Shown: positions 1-11,490 of the stretch, piece by piece
Layout of the letters: every line of letters starts with the position of its first letter
How positions within the stretch are numbered: position 1 is the stretch's first letter
Assembly (NCBI GenBank): GCA_035578175.1
Contig: JAQMRL010000010.1
Coordinates: forward strand, 36,526,784-36,590,783
From: Catonia carolina
Lineage: Eukaryota > Arthropoda > Insecta > Hemiptera > Achilidae
Reading direction: 5' to 3'
DNA length: 64,000 nt
Made by a program: the position numbers and the translations under genes
Notes under the pieces: generated by a model
The model's database searches: none
Seen by the model: the letters and a program-made list of their open reading frames with translations, nothing else
What the model was told of the DNA's origin: nothing

Positions 1-293
1 ATCAAAACAGGAGTCCTGTATGACTTAATAACGCTGGTAGGCTACTCAATTCACCTACCAACTTGTCATATGGCTGTCCGAACTGGATCAACCCATCCAA
101 CATAAAATACCCAGGGTTGACAAAAACCAACAAAAGAAATCCTACAGCGTCTGCCTTGCATCAAGCGGCTTGTAGGTCAGCGTCTGTTCACCAGAGGTGC
201 GGCTGAAAATACCATGTTCCAAAGGCCTCATTAACCTCTGGTCCTATTTGGTCCTGACACTTGTCAGGCCACACTACCTAAATACAAGTAAAT

Positions 294-3106
294 ATGAACT
301 GTGCAAGTAATTACAACTCTACCCCAGGTGGTACTCAATCCACCCGTCAACAGGCGGCAACTGGACTTTCGGATTCTGGGGAGTCCAGGCGAGCACAACA
401 GAGAGTATCAGAGGTCTCTGATAAACTTCCCTACAAACAGAAAACATTCATAGGAACATTGAACATCAATACATTAATCCAAACTGGAAAACTGTATAAC
501 CTCACACAAGAGATTGACCAGCAGAAAATTCGCATCCTTGCTTTTCAAGAGACACGACTGACTGACAGTGAGACTGTGGACTATGGAAATTACCGCATTT
601 TTAAAAGTGAAACACAACGGACAGTTGCAAACGGTGCACCAATCTTTGGAATGGCTTTTCTTGTACATAAATCCATCATGAACTCTGTTAAAAATGTCAC
701 TCCTGTTAACAATAGACTTATGACAATGCGCATCCAGAGTGCTAATAAAAAGTATACACTTATCAATGCATATGCCCCCACTAACATTGATAACAAGAAG
801 AATCCTGAAGCCGTTGAGAGATTTTGGGGGAGACTTGAGGAGATCATGAGCAGAATTCACCAGGATGATGAGAAAATATTGTTGGGAGACTTCAATGCTC
901 AACTTGGCAAAGAAAAGGTATATCGGAAGATAATTGGCAAAAATTCTGCACACCAGAACACAAACACCAATGGTACACATCTGATTGACATATGCCAACA
1001 ATTCAACTTTAAAGTGATGTCTACTCATTTCAGAAAACCTGCACACAAACAGAAAACATGGCGATCCCCATTCAACATCTTGGTGAGTACCAGATCGATC
1101 ATGTGGCCATCTCTCATGCTCACTACAGGACCATCCATGATATTCAGGTTCGACGAGGGGGAAACATTGATTCGGACCACTATCTCACAAGAGTCAAAAT
1201 AAAATTCTCTCCAAGAAGAGTTCAACACAAAAAAACTCACATACAAAAATTTGATATATCTAAGATTCAAGAAACAAATATTACAGAAGAATGGGATAGG
1301 GAACCTGCTAACAACTGGACTGACTTCCGCAACAAAATTATAACAAAAGCAAAAGAGCTGATCCCACTTAGAAGGAAAACAAAGCATCCCTGGTGGAATT
1401 CCAATGGTGATGAAGCTATCGGTGAGCGCCGTCTTGCATTTCAAAAGTACAACAGTCAGAAGTCCCCGGAAACCTTACAACACTTCCTTGATATCCGTAA
1501 ACAGGCAAGTAGAACCATCAGGAGAACTAAACGCAATTACGTCAATGAACAACTTCAAACGATTGAAGTAAATTTCAGAAATTACAATAGCCGAAACTTT
1601 TACAGAACTTTTGCGAACACAATTAAAGGTTATTCAGCACAAAATTTGACTTTCAGGAAAAAAGATGGAAGACTTGCACTTACCAATCAAGATAATTGTA
1701 AAGAACTAGCGTGCTACTTTTCTGAACTTCTCAATTGCCCTGAACCACTTGAGCGATTTGAATACACTATTCCAGAACATACTAAACCCAATGCTGATCC
1801 ACCAACACAAGAAGAAATCCACCAGCATATCAAAAGACTCAAGAATGGGAAAACGTCAGGAAAAGATGGAATTATTGCAGAGTTGCTAAAAAGTTTGGGA
1901 CCGCAGTCACTACAAGATATTACTCAAATAATTCAGAAAATCTGGCAAACTGAGAAATTACCAGATGAATGGAAATGTGCCCTCATTCATCCTCTCCACA
2001 AAAAAGGAGATAAATCTGATGTGAATAATTATAGAGGAATCTCTATTCTTCCTGTCCCTTATAAGATTCTCTCTGCTTGTCTCCTACAACGCACACAAGA
2101 ACAGATTGAGCCCCTTATTGGTGAATATCAAGCTGGATTCAGACCACACAGATCAGGCATTGAACAAATTTTCAACCTCAAGTCCACTCTGAAACTTCGA
2201 GTAATTAGAAATCTTCCAACAATATGCACATTTGTTGACTTCCGTAAAGCATATGATTCCATTGACAGGCAATCTCTCTTTAATATACTGGCAGAGAACA
2301 ATTTGGACCCAAAAACGAGCCGACTCATCCAACAGACACTGACTGACACGACCTCTAAAGTCAAATTTGCTGGCGAAATATCTCAGCCTTTCTCCATCAA
2401 AACGGGTGTTCGGCAGGGCGATGGACTCTCTCCATTATTATTCAACATTGTTCTTGATAAAGTCATTAAGGAATGGAAGAAAGAATTAGAAAAAAACAAC
2501 ATATGGAAACCCATCAAGCTAGGTAGGCAACAGGATAATATCAACGTCACATGCCTAGCCTTTGCTGATGATCTGGCAATTCTCTCTGGAGATGAGCAAA
2601 CGGCAATCCACCAGATTGAGATCCTTAAAGAATGTGCGGAAAAAGTAGGACTGCAAATACCGTTCACCAAAACTGAATTCATGACCACAAAACACATTGG
2701 CCCAAAACTCACAGATGAAGGATATCGTCTACAATCACACTCAGTGACGGAAAAATGCTCAAACATTGAAGTTGATTTCCGTAAACGACGACTGAGATTT
2801 TATGGTCATATAATGAGACTGGATGACTCTCGGCTTATAAAGAAGATTCTGATGCACTCACAGAAACTCAAAATTACAACCGTCTGGATCAAGCAAGTGC
2901 AATCCGATCTAAGAGATGCAAATATCACACCTTCAGACCTCAAAGACCGTAAAACCTTCAGGCATAAAATTCACACCTGGGAAGTTGCATCAGAGGGTAA
3001 GCCGAAGAGACCTAGGGCAAAATGGACGGATGAACGTCGTGTTAGACACCGCGAATTTATGAAGGAGTACTGGAGAAACAAGAGGAATGGCGGCAACAGT
3101 TCATAA
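294..3106 (+). pseudogene. Endonuclease/reverse transcriptase ORF of RTE-type LINE, frameshifted
   Basis: Two overlapping reading frames make up this gene: 294-1202 (endonuclease) and 1058-3106 (end of endonuclease plus RT). The first carries the endonuclease signatures QETRLTD and LGDFNAQLG; the second starts in QIDHV and SDHYL, the last endonuclease motif. The frame must switch at roughly 1065-1080, so one indel breaks the gene. The RT part (about residues 225-560 of the second frame) has NYRGISILP, TFVDFRKAYDSIDR, GVRQGDGLSPLLFN and the catalytic FADDLAIL. After KTEFMTTKH the protein passes almost directly to RLRFYGHIMRLDD, the terminal RTE block, so about 100 or more residues of the thumb region usually found there seem to be missing without loss of frame. 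The ATG at 294 is the first in frame; the true start is uncertain. The product would nick target DNA and prime cDNA synthesis on it. This copy is probably dead. Confidence 0.8.
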
Positions 3107-3145
3107 TTATTGACTTTATGTGATCCTGAATGGGTCTAAACAATC

Positions 3146-3148
<3 letters not shown>

Positions 3149-3176
<28 letters not shown>

Positions 3177-3198
3177 TAATAATAAAAATAATAATAAT
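3149..3198 (+). repeat. TAAA/TAA simple-repeat tail of the RTE element
   Basis: Four TAAA-like units are followed by about ten TAA units and a short AATAAT extension, directly after the short 3' UTR of the RT gene. RTE-clade LINEs typically end in such simple repeats. Confidence 0.75.
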
Positions 3199-3218
3199 CA
3201 TCCTTATTCCATATATTA

Positions 3219-3540
3219 TGTTGTTGTTTAGGTCATCAGCCGAAAAGCTGGTATGAACCTGTCGAGGTTTTACTAAGTAAAACGAGGAGTGAGGTGGTTT
3301 ACCATTGCCTTCCTCACTGAATAGAAAAGTACGCTTATCAGCATGCCGGGCCCTCTGAAAAGCACATATTTTCCACTCTGCAAATGACACCTTCACTTCA
3401 TTCACCACAGGGTCTGGCTGTATAATGAAATCCATTACTTTCAGAGGAGATAACTCTGATTAGTGTCACAGTACACCTCTACCTCTTCTGTTCTTCAGTC
3501 ATTTAATTGGCTGACCATGTGATAAGAAACAGAACTATTT
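3219..3540 (-). repeat. Interspersed repeat family A, copy 1 (truncated at its 5' end)
   Basis: This copy starts with TTGTTGTTTAGGTCATCAGC, the reverse complement of the family's 3' end, and shares blocks such as TTTTACTAAGTAAAAC and CTTATCAGCATGCCGGGCC with seven other copies in the window. It stops at the GAACAGAACTATTT block and lacks the last ~50 bases seen in full copies. No ORF, terminal inverted repeats or obvious target duplication. Family A is about 385 bp long and ends in a (CAA)n-like tail, so it resembles a SINE or a LINE-derived non-autonomous element. Strand is given with the CAA tail taken as the 3' end. Confidence 0.75.
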
Positions 3541-3800
3541 ATTTCCATATATTATAATACAACATAAAGGCAAAATATAAAAATCACTATAGAAATGTAA
3601 CCTAAATTAAATTATAAAACTAACTTAAATAAAATTAAAAGTAATGAAATTAACAAAATAGGAATTTTATATAAAATGTGGAATTAGGTATCTCCTATGC
3701 CAAATGCTGAGATGGAGGATAACATCCATGAAAATACAATGTGAAAGATGTATCAACATATAGAAAATATTAATAAAAATATAAAAGTGAGATAAATTTT
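3541..3800. repeat. Dispersed repeat family F, copy 1
   Basis: The segment beginning ATTTCCATATATTATAATAC closely matches 50445-50745 in the same orientation, including the block GGAATTTTATATAAAATGTG and the GTATCTCCT stretch. It contains no ORF. It abuts the family A copy on the left and runs into a mariner transposase fragment on the right, so it may be the 3' flank of that transposon. The family is unclassified. Confidence 0.55.
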
Positions 3801-3869
3801 TACATTTCTTAAAAAGTTTCTATATGAGCACTGTTGGTTGCTCTGCATGCACCTAAACGATAGTCGACC

Positions 3870-4145
3870 TCTATCCAGTTGCGCTGTGTCATATCGAGCG
3901 TGACCGAAGCAACCGTTGCTTCGGTCACAACCCCAGAAGAAAAAATCGAGTAGGGTTAAATTTGGACTCCTCGGAGGCCAAAGCATAGGACCAGCCCTAC
4001 CGATCCATCGGTCAGGAAACTTTTCTTTCATTGAGAGCGTGGTGCACTGGAAGACTAAAATGAGGAGGCCCACCATCTTGTTGCCAAAATTATGATGTTT
4101 TTTCCATTTCAATTTGTTCAATTCACGGTCCAGCCGTACCAACAA
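3870..4145 (-). pseudogene. Tc1/mariner-superfamily transposase, C-terminal fragment
   Basis: A minus-strand reading frame of 130 codons (3753-4145) contains WPPRSPNLTLLDFFFWG, which corresponds to the third-aspartate block of mariner-related transposases (usual form SPDLTPLDFFLWG). It is preceded by KFPDRWIGR, also typical of this group. The first two catalytic blocks and the DNA-binding domain are not recognisable upstream. Residues after FFFWG do not resemble the family, so a frameshift probably follows. The fragment is non-functional. Confidence 0.65.
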
Positions 4146-4169
4146 AAAACTTTAATATTTTCTGTTTCA

Positions 4170-4830
4170 AAATGAAAGTGTTGTGCAGCAGCAAGAGTGG
4201 TTTAGAAGAGATGGGAAATTTAAAAGTAGGCAACGAAAACATACAGGAAGTTAGGGAATTCTGCTATCTAGGGAGTAAAATAACAAAGGATGGTAGAAGT
4301 ACAAATGATATCAAAAGTAGAAATACTTAAGCTAGAAAAGCCTTTGAAATGAAAAACAGCTTAGTGACTACAAACATTGATTTACAGATAGGAAAAATTT
4401 ATTAAAACAATATGTGTAGAGTGTAGCATTATACGGGAGTGAAACGTGGGTGGTAGGGGCTGTAGAAAGGAAGAGGATAGAAGCTTCTGAAATGTGGTGT
4501 TATAGGAAAATGTTAAAGATTAGGTGGGTGGACAAAATAAGTAATTTAGAGGTTCTTAGGCGAGTGGATGAAAACGAAGAATATGGAAGCATCTTACTAG
4601 AAGAAGGGATAAGCTAGTGGGACATGTCTTAAGACATCCAGGTATTGGTCTATCTATAAGTAGGGTAATATTGAGGGAGTGAATTGCAGGGGGAGGCAAA
4701 GGTTAAAATATATAAAGCAAATTACAAAAGATGTAGGGTATTAGAGGTATGTGGATAGGAAACGACATCCACAAGATGGAACAGCTTGGATAACTGCATC
4801 AAACCAGTTGAGAGACTGATGACAAAAAAA
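4170..4830 (+). pseudogene. LINE reverse transcriptase, 3'-end fragment (tail family 1, copy 1)
   Basis: Translation in shifting frames gives EVREFCYLGSKITKDG, then ALYGSETWVV-like sequence and EASEMWCYRKMLKIRWVDK, the region downstream of the catalytic motifs in many insect LINE ORF2 proteins. There are several stops and frameshifts. It ends with GAGAGACTGATGAC followed by a short A-run. A second degenerate copy with the same 3' end lies at 55128-55632. Only the end of the element is kept, as expected from 5'-truncated retrotransposition. Confidence 0.7.
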
Positions 4831-4962
4831 TACTTTATCATCAGTAGTTTTTAAACTGTAATTTTAGAAAGGATGCAACCTTTCTCGATTAACTGGTAAA
4901 TTGTTTACTGATGATTAAACATGGGTTATATATGTAGCTCATTATTTAAATTGTCAAGAGAA

Positions 4963-5107
4963 AGTCGTGTAAGTGGTCATGCGGTCTTGGGTTCGAATCC
5001 CATTCAGGCACGGCATATTTTCATACGTTACGAAAACCATTTCATCATTCACCGTCTGCATTAGCAGTAATTGCAGAACAGTCGGATGTTAAACAAAAAA
5101 AAAAAAA
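4963..5107 (+). repeat. tRNA-headed SINE C, copy 1 (5' truncated)
   Basis: The copy carries a pol III B-box (GGGTTCGAATCCC), then the body CATTCAGGCACGGCAT, then CACCGTCTGCATTAGCAG and an A-run (5095-5107). It aligns with the complete copy at 53301-53469 but lacks the A-box half of the tRNA-like head. Confidence 0.75.
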
Positions 5108-6677
5108 TTTTCACAACAGCAGAGTACTCCAGACGGTTTACCACCGTTTGGAAATCAATAATGAAATTTAGTGGAATACAATCTGGGTAAACGCATTTCT
5201 ATGTAATAGTGAAACTTAAGTTTTAAAATTCATGATCGAAATTATTTTATACGGTCTTAGATTTCTTTGTTACTCATAAATTACCGTACGAAGACAATGT
5301 GATTCATGCAAATTTATTAAAAGTGTGTATTGGATAAAAGGCACGTGTGTTCTTATACTTATTCTGATACTCAATGATCTGAAACGAAAAGAGGTTATAT
5401 TTTAACTATACCTTCTTGTGTGCATATGTTAGGGTGTATAACACACGTATATAATATGGATCATAAAGTGCTAGCAATCCTTTTATCAGGATTTCAATTT
5501 GTTCCGCGAAAGAATATAAAAACAAGGCGAGCGGAACTCAGTAAGGTCCCATTTAAAACTTATCAAACATATAACTGGGATTATTTATTTTTTAACAATG
5601 CAAAAAGGGGTTTGAGAATTCTAAAAGCTTCCCAAGAGGAAGGGATCGGGCGCCCCTTTCGAGTTCGGAAATGGCACACAGCTTTGCGCCTGGGACTACT
5701 GACTGTGGAGTTAGTTGTTAATTCTGAGACGTCTCGTAGTTCGTTTCCTGAAAAGGGAAGGATGAGAAGATCTTCCGAAATAAATTAACCCTCTTTATTG
5801 GCGTGTATACTCTACCACCGTCGTAAGAATCTCTCATCTCATTCCGCCTAGTTTCAGGAACACACAAAAATCAAACACCCCTTCTTTTCTATCATTATCA
5901 AGAATCTAATATTCTTTTTTCCCTTTTTTAGCCGTATAATTCTTCCCTTATACCAATAATTATAATATATTTTAATACTCCAGTTACACAAATAGATCGT
6001 AAAAGTCTTACTTGTTTTTCTTATTTTTTTTGTAGATGTACTTTGCATTTTCTAATTTGCTTCCTGGTAAGTTTATGTGAATTTTACGGTCGTATGTGAT
6101 AAAAAAAACCCATTAGCATAGACCGAAATTTTTAATGGTATTCTACTGCTGTGGAGAGGGGAAAAGCTGTTCCAAAAAGAATGAATGTTTTACTTTCACC
6201 AAATCATGTGAAGATAATCTCTTAGTATTCCCGAAACGAACCCACAAATACACAGCAAGAAACAATCATCTAATTCCTTTGCATAATAAACCTACAAAAA
6301 TATTTTTGTTACTTGACTCCCAAACTATACAACCTGCTTCCTCAAAATGATAAATTTATACGGAACATCATGAAGTTTTAAGCTGAACCACAGAAATGGC
6401 TTTTCTCAAAATCAATGGCTTTTCTTTTTATCAGTAGGCAGTACACACAGGAGATGATTACACCCATCTGTGAGCTCATATGATATTTTGATTCTGGATG
6501 ACCTGGTGTTTGAAAAAGAGGCACTAAGAAATTAGTGCACGTATTTAGGACACCTCAATGTATCCTAAATTATGGGAAATTACTCATAGTTTAATAGGTT
6601 AATTTCCCATATCGTGCTTTTTTTCGTAATGGAGGTAAATATTTATATATTACTGTACACCCCGTATTTATACTAGT
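5108..6677. other. AT-rich spacer, no recognised gene
   Basis: I recognise no element here. An ORF at 5420-5788 (+, 122 codons) has slightly higher GC than its surroundings but no motif I can place; it is probably chance or an old repeat. ORFs at 5854-6048 (-) and 6135-6350 (+) are low-complexity. Confidence 0.5.
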
Positions 6678-7771
6678 GATTCACGAAGAAAAAGAAATAC
6701 TTCGGAAGATGAATCTGCATCGAAAAATAAGAAAATATTTCATGCGACCATAGTTTCGGAAATGCTTCGTTAGCATGTTACGGCTACCGAAACATTTCAC
6801 CCGGATTTCGGCTCGCCCATGAAATAAAAGAGTAATGATCGTTTGAAATTTAATTCTGAGAAATAATATTATTTTTCCTGAATAAAAATTAACGCGATTT
6901 TCCAGCCAAGTTTCGGATATTTTGATGTTAGGCCTTAATAAAAATTATTTTTTTCAACGTACTTGTGTTTTGTTTATTTACATCAATATTCTTAGAATTA
7001 AATTTTCTATAAGTTTTTTTAAACCATTGTATATTTATTGATCATTTAACAAAGATATTATACGGAAAATATAAAAACAGGGGTTGTGTTACTCCTATTT
7101 ATTTCCGTTTCCAAGATTAAAACAAATTCTAAAGATAAATATAGTTCTAGGACCTGTTTTAGGTCAAACCCCATAACATACAGCCCATAACAAGTAGGTG
7201 AAGTCTAAAATTATTTGCTCTCAATCTGTTAGTTGCAGGGCTAAAAAATAGTTCTGTTTCTTATCACATGGTCAACCAGTTAAATGACTGAATTATGTAA
7301 GAAAAAAAGAGCTAGAGGTGTAAAAGACACTTATCAGAGTTTTCCCCTCTGAAAGTAATGAATTTCCTTATACAGCCAGACCCTGTGGTGCATGAAGTGA
7401 AGTTCTCATTTGCAGGGTGCAGAGTAAATGTTTTTCGGAGGGCCTGGCATACTGATAAGCATAGGCTACTTTTGTACTCAGTGAGGAAGGCAATTTTAAA
7501 CCACCTCACTCTTCGTTTTACTTAGTAAAACCTCTACAGGTTCCTTTCGGCTGATGACCTAAACAACAACAACATGTCAAAACCATAAGAATATTTACTC
7601 TTAATAATGTCCTAAAAATGTCATTACGAACTTTTTTCATGGGATGAGCCGAAATCTTTCGCTAGCCGTAACACGCTAATGAAGCATTTTCGGATCTATG
7701 TTTATATGAAAATCTTTCTTTTTTTTTTGAAGTAGATTCATCCACAAAGTATTTTCGTTTCCTTTTGAATC
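6678..7771. mobile_element. Foldback (long inverted repeat) element with a family A copy inside
   Basis: The left arm (6678-6830) and the right arm (about 7625-7771) are reverse complements with scattered mismatches: GATTCACGAAGAAAAAGAAA opposite GATTCAAAAGGAAACG, and GCTTCGTTAGCATGTTACGG opposite GCTTCATTAGCGTGTTACGG. The family A repeat at 7184-7574 lies between the arms, so the original element would be about 700 bp. The flanks show AGT on both sides (6675-6677 and 7772-7774), a possible 3-bp duplication. There is no transposase, so it is a non-autonomous element of unassigned superfamily. Confidence 0.65.
7184..7574 (+). repeat. Interspersed repeat family A, copy 2 (full length)
   Basis: It runs from CCCATAACAAGTAGGTG to the CTAAACAACAACAACA tail and matches other copies along the whole length (for example CTCAATCTGTTAGTTGCAGG, TGGCATACTGATAAGC, TTACTTAGTAAAACCTC). 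It lies inside the foldback element at 6678-7771 and so inserted later than that element. Confidence 0.8.
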
Positions 7772-7828
7772 AGTCTGCACGTAAAGAAATGTTTTTTTTG
7801 TGAAATAAATAAATACAGTAGGCCTACC

Positions 7829-7859
<31 letters not shown>
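7829..7859. repeat. (TTA)n microsatellite
   Basis: About ten uninterrupted TTA units. It lies about 60 bases to the right of the foldback element and has no associated gene. Confidence 0.85.
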
Positions 7860-7861
<2 letters not shown>

Positions 7862-7974
7862 CTTAAAAATTGTTACAAAATAATATCTTTGACGGCTCAG
7901 TTGATAGGATAATCGACATTCTATAGTTGAATTTTTCGAAGCTCTTTTTTCTAGATCGGTCTATCCTTCAAACT

Positions 7975-8195
7975 TCTTCTTCTTCTCACAATCAAGGATT
8001 AGACTTCCGCTTATTCCGACTTACAACAGCGACAAACAATTGAATTATTACCATCTTTTGCGTGGCCTCCCAACATTTCTCCTCCCCCCGGTCTGTATTG
8101 CAAAACACTGAGGGGGATCCTTCCCTCAGGCATTCTCTCTACGTGCTCCCTTCATCGATTTCGATATTCTGCAATCCTCCAAACTTTGATCTAAA
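7975..8195 (-). pseudogene. LINE ORF2 C-terminal fragment with GAA tail (tail family 2, copy 1)
   Basis: On the minus strand the segment translates to EHVERMPEGRIPLSVLQY and then GRRNVGRPRKRW followed by two stop codons. That is the extreme C-terminus of a common insect LINE ORF2. The 3' UTR is about 60 bases and ends in a GAAGAAGAAG tail at about 7975. The same 3' end, rearranged by insertions, is found at 52378-53858. Only the last ~70 codons are preserved, with a TGA where a tryptophan codon is expected before REHVERM. Confidence 0.7.
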
Positions 8196-9004
8196 AAAAT
8201 ATTGAATAAAAAATAAGTGGCTGGGAATATTTAGTAAGATATACATTTACTGAAGCTACTCTTATTATTTATGTTGTATGATTAAGTACAACGCATTAGA
8301 ATCTCTAGGACCCCGACAAGCGGTTAAAGACTGAGCGTTGACGCGCAAAACCACCCGCGCAAAAGTTAAAAAGATTGCTCAGAGGTTTCAACATAGAAGT
8401 TCCATAATTAGGCAGTATGTAAAATTAAACTTTTAATGCCATTTGAAAATTAATTTATGTTAAACCGATCGAAGTTTTTAATCAGATTTTAATACCTTGT
8501 TATTAGACAAACCTTGTTATTAGACCTTGTAAGTAGACAATCTCATGTACCTTTAATGAAAAGTTTAAAACTTTTGAGAAGCTTGAGGGGGTTTCTTAAA
8601 TTTTAATAATTTATATCGTGTGTTGGATTAAAAGTAAATACTTAAAAATATTTAAGAAACTTTTTAGTGATGTACCAGGTCGTTGAACATGAAAAAAATG
8701 ATGAAATTGACTGCTTGTAATAAAATTAATTAGCTTATTTTATGAACCAGCTAGAGGTTTCTACATTAAAAAGAAAATATATGTCTAATTAAAATGAATT
8801 ATGAATTATTTCTTGAACAATTTTCCTATACTAAAGTATGCAATTTTTCATCCTTTAACACATGTAAATAAATTTATTATAAAGCCTACTTTAAAACTTT
8901 TTTAACATATTTAAAATAAAATTAGTTTTATTTATTGCATATTTCAATTTTTGTATTAAACTATTTTTTTAAAAATTAACCTACTCATAAAATTAAAAAT
9001 TCAA
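8196..9004. other. AT-rich spacer
   Basis: No ORF, repeat or RNA gene recognised. A short GC-richer patch at about 8308-8370 has no identifiable content. Confidence 0.5.
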
Positions 9005-9177
9005 CCGGCTGCCTCCTTGGCTCAGTGGTTTGCGTACTACGCTTTAAAGTGGAGATCCCGGATTCGATTTCCAGCCAGGGTTTGGAAAATTGTTACAAGT
9101 TTAAACACACCGTTCCTTAAACCAAAGTAGTCGCTAATATCCAAGATGTTGATGCGATTTAACACAAAAAATAAAAG
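9005..9177 (+). repeat. tRNA-headed SINE D, copy 1
   Basis: A tRNA-like head has an A-box (TTGGCTCAGTGGTTTGCG) and a B-box (GGATTCGATTTCC) about 45 bases apart. The body contains AAGTAGTCGCTAATATCC and GATGTTGATGCGATTTAAC and ends in a short A-rich tail. It matches the copies at 27611-27782 and 44751-44908. The head cannot fold as a working tRNA and carries a SINE body, so it is not a tRNA gene. Confidence 0.75.
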
Positions 9178-9528
9178 AGTAAAAATTCAACCATTCTTTA
9201 AATGACTTTAACCTAAGCTCAAATAGTTGATATATGAAATCATCACAAGTTTTTCACAGCTGAGTTGCTAACTCCCTCAAATATAAAATTTTACAAAATA
9301 TTTACTTTTAGTCATTAGTCTGATAGTAAATACGAGTATATTTGTAAAAAATTCGATATAATGTTAAAACCCTCCCTTGGATCACTGCCCCAAAGTATTT
9401 TGTTATACTTTGATTTCAGAATTAAAAGTCTTTTGGAAGGTACAGAAAGTGTATTAATTAGTTTAAAGAAATTATTCCTTTTCTACCCTTTAGAGATAAG
9501 TGGTTAAAATTGATGTGTTTAACTTTCC

Positions 9529-10150
9529 CTAGGTACCTTTTACAGAAAACGCATCTCGATCCTTTTTCTCTTTAGGAAAATATGTAAAGTACATAATATT
9601 GATTACATTGATTACGTCATCATCTTTGTCATAGGAAATCTTCAGTCCTAAATATTTAAAATCTCGAACTTGTTCTATAGTTCGGTTGCCAAGCATAATT
9701 TTTGAGCTAACCGGCCATCTTCCCTTGAATGCCATAATCTTTGATTTTTGCGCCGATATTCTCATGTCAAACTCTGTGATAATGTTGTGCAACTTAAAAA
9801 TAACATATTGGAGCCTGTCTTCTGTGTCAAAAATAATAACAGTGTCATCTGCATACAGCAATGAATTTAGGAATAAGTTATTCCAAAGCTGAAACTAATT
9901 AATTCCAAATTGTTAAAATTTTATCAACGTAAATATTAAATAGCGTCGGAGACATTAGACAGCCTTGTCGTACGCCTATATTTATTTTCATTTTCTCTAT
10001 TTTCTTGTCAAAAAACTATATCTGTTTTTATGTACGCATTCGCAATAGCAGCAACAAGATGTTTTGTATAGCCCTTCTCCAGATATATTCCAAAGACGGC
10101 CTCGAAGAACATTATCAAAAGCTTTCTCCCAATCGATAAAAGCCATATGT
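9529..10150 (-). pseudogene. LINE reverse transcriptase palm-domain fragment
   Basis: Read on the minus strand, the segment gives in order AFIDWEKAFDNVLR (about 10140-10100, RT motif A), GVRQGCLMSPTLFNIY (about 9985-9935, motif B) and LLYADDTVIIFDTEDRLQ (about 9860-9810, the catalytic YADD motif), then KSKIMAFKGRWPV and FKYLGLKI. An open stretch of 110 codons covers 9529-9861. Stops and frame changes separate the motifs. Neither the endonuclease nor the C-terminal end is present. This RT is of a different LINE family from the RTE and Jockey elements in this window. Confidence 0.75.
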
Positions 10151-11216
10151 GTTTTACAATTGTACTTACGGTGTTATTCTACTATTTGTAGAATAGTTAT
10201 CCCACAAGAATTAAAAAACATTCTACTTAGGCTATTAAAAATGGTTTAAATATTTTTTTAAAATTGTTCCACGATTACAAATACAGTGTTGTTTATGACA
10301 ATGATCTGATCTGATCATACACCACCAGTTTTATTAGTTGTTCTTTCCAGTCGTAAGTAACGTTAATTGAAAGTTATGTATCGTTAAAGATACAAAAACA
10401 ATTTAATGAGATTGATATTTGAAGTTAATATGATAAATATAAAAAAAAAAAACGGCTGAAGTTGAAATATCAAAAATCATTTTCTACTAATGCTAAACCT
10501 TTAGCAGAATACGTTCTCCAATTGTGAGTTTGATGTTAGTGTGTAGACAGATATATCATTCGACAGGAAATATTCACTTAAATTAAGTATTTTTGGTAAA
10601 CTGTACCATTAACAGGTTTTGTATAATGAAATTACTAAAAGTAGATATTTAGGATTTAAATACTATCCAATGACTTGTGTAAAGAAGATTGAAGGAAGGT
10701 TTCATCAGGGGTTTAGATGTAGGGTAATCAGATAAGGGATAAACCGAGTTACAGTGGCACTGATGGTTGGTAGGCGAGGGGTTTACTCATCATAAGGGAT
10801 GACTGAAGTTAATGGCAGGCGGGTAACGGTAGAGGGAGGTTTGAAGAGTGGGTGAAAGAATCGAGCTAATGTTTGTTTTTACGATGAGGGGGACTGAAAA
10901 TTAGAGCATCAGATCATTAAGCTCATCGTAGACCTATGGGCGGGCAAGTCGGATGGGTATTGTCTGCTATACGTCGCAGATGGAAATTCAAAAATTACGA
11001 GCAAAGAAGCTAACTGACAGGAAACTGAAACAGTGACATCCGGACGCACACTCGTAGAACAAAAGTCAAAAGATCTTTTGTTTTCTTGAATTGTCAAACT
11101 TAGCGTCACTGTATGAAATGAGAGAAAAGTAATGAGGGAACGATTCATAAATTAAATTACTTTTTTATTATACTCTAAACGGAATAAACAATAAAGTAGG
11201 TAAAAGTTATAAAAAT
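10151..11216. other. Spacer with a GC-richer patch
   Basis: The patch at about 10680-11080 is less AT-rich than its surroundings. It has no ORF or repeat I can name; minus-strand ORF 10909-11148 (79 codons) has no recognisable motif. Confidence 0.4.
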
Positions 11217-11376
11217 ATATTTTTTTACTTATATTCAAGAAATCCACAATCTGTTAGATAGAATCAGTGAATATAACAAAAATATAAAAACATGATAACA
11301 TGATAAAAAACGTTAGTGGAGGCACAGTCCAGTAACAGATCTCCGACGTGAGAAATAGTGCAGAATTTAGATCATT
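11217..11376. repeat. Dispersed repeat family E, copy 1
   Basis: It matches 36193-36362 in the same orientation. Shared blocks include CACAATCTGTTAG, AATCAGTGAAT, GGCACAGTCCAGT / AGACACAGTCCAGT and GACGTGAGAA. No ORF, inverted ends or tail recognised. Confidence 0.6.
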
Positions 11377-11490
11377 TTAATGTTTAGTCGAAAAATTCGT
11401 ACGGATGTACCAGAGGGTATTGGATAAAAAAACAGTCTCTTAAAATTAGTTAGTTTGAAAAAAACAGCAAAGTTGCTTCTTAAAATATGT

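Larger units (their letters stand above)
1..3198 (+). mobile_element. RTE-type non-LTR retrotransposon (LINE), 5' end possibly cut by window edge
   Basis: The element encodes an apurinic-type endonuclease followed by a reverse transcriptase in one polyprotein, and ends in a simple-repeat tail of TAAA then TAA units (about 3149-3198) instead of poly(A), as is typical of the RTE clade. Bases 1-293 have no ORF and read as 5' leader; whether the element starts inside the window is not visible. No target-site duplication can be checked because the left flank is missing. Fragments with a related C-terminal region lie on the minus strand at 17820-18700 and 24075-24475. Confidence 0.8.

Noticed and set aside
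474..1046. 190-codon minus-strand ORF
   Set aside because: It is the antisense shadow of the RTE endonuclease frame, which has clear motifs on the plus strand.
3146..3198. CRISPR-like or minisatellite array
   Set aside because: It is a TAAA/TAA simple-repeat tail at a LINE 3' end.
5420..5788. 122-codon ORF in a slightly GC-richer patch
   Set aside because: No recognisable family, no splice or promoter context visible; left as spacer with a note.
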